From the NCBI GenBank assembly GCA_030648285.1, contig JAUSIC010000023.1, forward strand, positions 1-40,286: a DNA stretch of 40,286 nt, written 5' to 3'. Of the stretch, positions 39,481 through 40,286 are shown piece by piece. The notes below the pieces were generated by a model, which searched no databases, was not told the origin of the DNA, and was given only the letters and a program-made list of their open reading frames with translations. Position 1 is the first letter of the stretch; each line of letters opens with the position of its first letter. A program made the translations under genes and the position numbers. The DNA is from Nanobdellota archaeon. GTDB lineage: Archaea > Nanobdellota > Nanobdellia > Pacearchaeales > GW2011-AR1.

Positions 39481-40286
39481 AATTATCATGCTCTTCTGGA
39501 TTTTTTAACCTGTATAAGTATCTATTTATTACATCCAGTCTGCATCCTTTCCTGCATGTCTCACAACCTATTTCTCTTAATTTTTTCAAAACTTCTTTCC
39601 TTTTTTCGCTATTCCAAACCTCAGAGAAATTATTTTCATACAAGTTTCCATATGTAAATTCTTTGTTTCCATAAAAAAGATTGCAGGGAACAACATTTCC
39701 TTTAGCATCTATCAGAGCAAAAAATGGCAAACCATAGCATTCAGGATAAGTTATTCCTTCCTGAATTCTTTCTATTGTTGCTTTCCTGAAAAATATCTTG
39801 AAGCCATCAGAATCAAATTCTTTTAATTGAGCCTCAACCTTGTTGTATTCCTCTGTATCTATTACTAAATCATTAACGCTGTCTGGATGTTTTGAATAAG
39901 GTTTAATCTGAAGATTGTCTGCACCTTCTTCTTTTAACACTCTTGCGAGTTTGACTGCTTCATCTTTATTCTGAGGAATCATTAGAAATTGCGCGCCAAT
40001 CACGACATTTAATCCAAGTTCTTTTTTTAATTTTGCACATTCTTTAATATTCTCAATTAACCTGCCAAAATCTTCTTTGTTTGTTCCATGTATTAATGCA
40101 TAATTTTCAGGACTTCCAGAATCAATGCTAAATCTTATCCAGGACAAATTAGGAAGAATTTCTTTTATTCTTTCTTCTGTTAGAGGAATTCCGTTAGTTG
40201 TTATAGATACATCAATTCCATTTTCTTTTGCAGTTTTCACAAACAAGCAAATGTCAGGATGCAGAACAGATTCTCCTTCTCCAGCA
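39473..40286 (-). CDS. Radical SAM/SPASM protein (partial, 5' end beyond the window)
   Basis: The open frame reaches the right edge, giving about 271 visible residues; the CxxxCxxC motif lies outside. AGEGESVLHPDI near the edge is the GGE-type SAM motif. TTNGIPLTEERIKEIL and SIDSGSPENYALIHG follow. The SPASM end is CYGLPFFALIDAKGNVVPCN, then CETCRKGCRLDVINRYL. It is a second radical SAM protein in the HIT-HD neighbourhood. Substrate unknown. Confidence 0.85.
   Translation of the reverse strand, partial: AGEGESVLHPDICLFVKTAKENGIDVSITTNGIPLTEERIKEILPNLSWIRFSIDSGSPENYALIHGTNKEDFGRLIENIKECAKLKKELGLNVVIGAQFLMIPQNKDEAVKLARVLKEEGADNLQIKPYSKHPDSVNDLVIDTEEYNKVEAQLKEFDSDGFKIFFRKATIERIQEGITYPECYGLPFFALIDAKGNVVPCNLFYGNKEFTYGNLYENNFSEVWNSEKRKEVLKKLREIGCETCRKGCRLDVINRYLYRLKNPEEHDNFI

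Overview
The window is AT-rich chromosomal DNA from an archaeon. The evidence is an archaeal rps13-rps4-rps11-rpoD cluster, L21e, RNA polymerase subunits D, F and N, RNase P protein Rnp4, SecD/SecF, two tRNA genes with introns in the anticodon loop, and TATA boxes about 25 bases before start codons (leaderless mRNAs, some starting with GTG). The small genes, compact operons and GT-C/flippase/GtrA-rich sugar island suggest a DPANN lineage such as Pacearchaeota or Woesearchaeota. That placement is an inference, not something read directly.

Layout. (1) 1-4003, minus strand: an information-processing operon, L21e, RpoF, DUF655, S13, an unknown 83-residue protein, S4, S11 and RpoD (cut by the left edge), next to a 54-residue zinc ribbon protein. 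(2) 4077-6923, minus: a MacB/LolD-like ABC exporter with a CARDB-like secreted accessory protein. (3) 7052-13204: rpoN, rnp4, 5S rRNA, tRNA-Leu (intron), tRNA-Arg, tRNA-Gly (intron), a RfaE-type nucleotidyltransferase, small membrane proteins and secF-secD. (4) 13206-36824: a surface-polysaccharide or glycan island. It holds UDP-xylose synthesis (a short UDP-glucose dehydrogenase and UXS), dTDP-rhamnose-type synthesis (RmlB and a reductase-RmlA fusion), a GDP-6-deoxy-sugar branch (Gmd, a perosamine synthase-like aminotransferase, an N,N-dimethyltransferase-like enzyme and a C-methyltransferase-cupin fusion), several glycosyltransferases, a Wzx-like flippase, GtrA, FkbM, two sulfatase-fold proteins, two small RHH-like proteins and a PAPS-reductase-family protein. 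(5) 36860-40286: two radical SAM proteins flanking a HIT/phosphorylase-like protein and an HD protein; function unknown.

The most striking signal is a repeated leader cassette at five operon-internal gene starts (S13, the CARDB protein, SecF, SecD and a methyltransferase). Each copy is a very short ORF. In four of the five, its start codon overlaps or lies within a few bases of the upstream stop; secF instead follows a tRNA gene. Each ends in TAATG fused to the next start codon, and most carry a strong Shine-Dalgarno sequence near the end. First genes of transcription units here look leaderless, so the cassette looks like a translational coupling or re-initiation device for internal genes. 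A second signal joins the sulfatase-like genes: two RHH-like proteins and the PAPS-reductase-like protein all end in a similar LxxLGY or LxxMGY tail, and a perfect 20-bp palindrome lies between the TATA box and start codon of the PAPS-reductase-like gene. There is no gene-free stretch longer than 300 bases, and no CRISPR array, insertion sequence or origin was seen.
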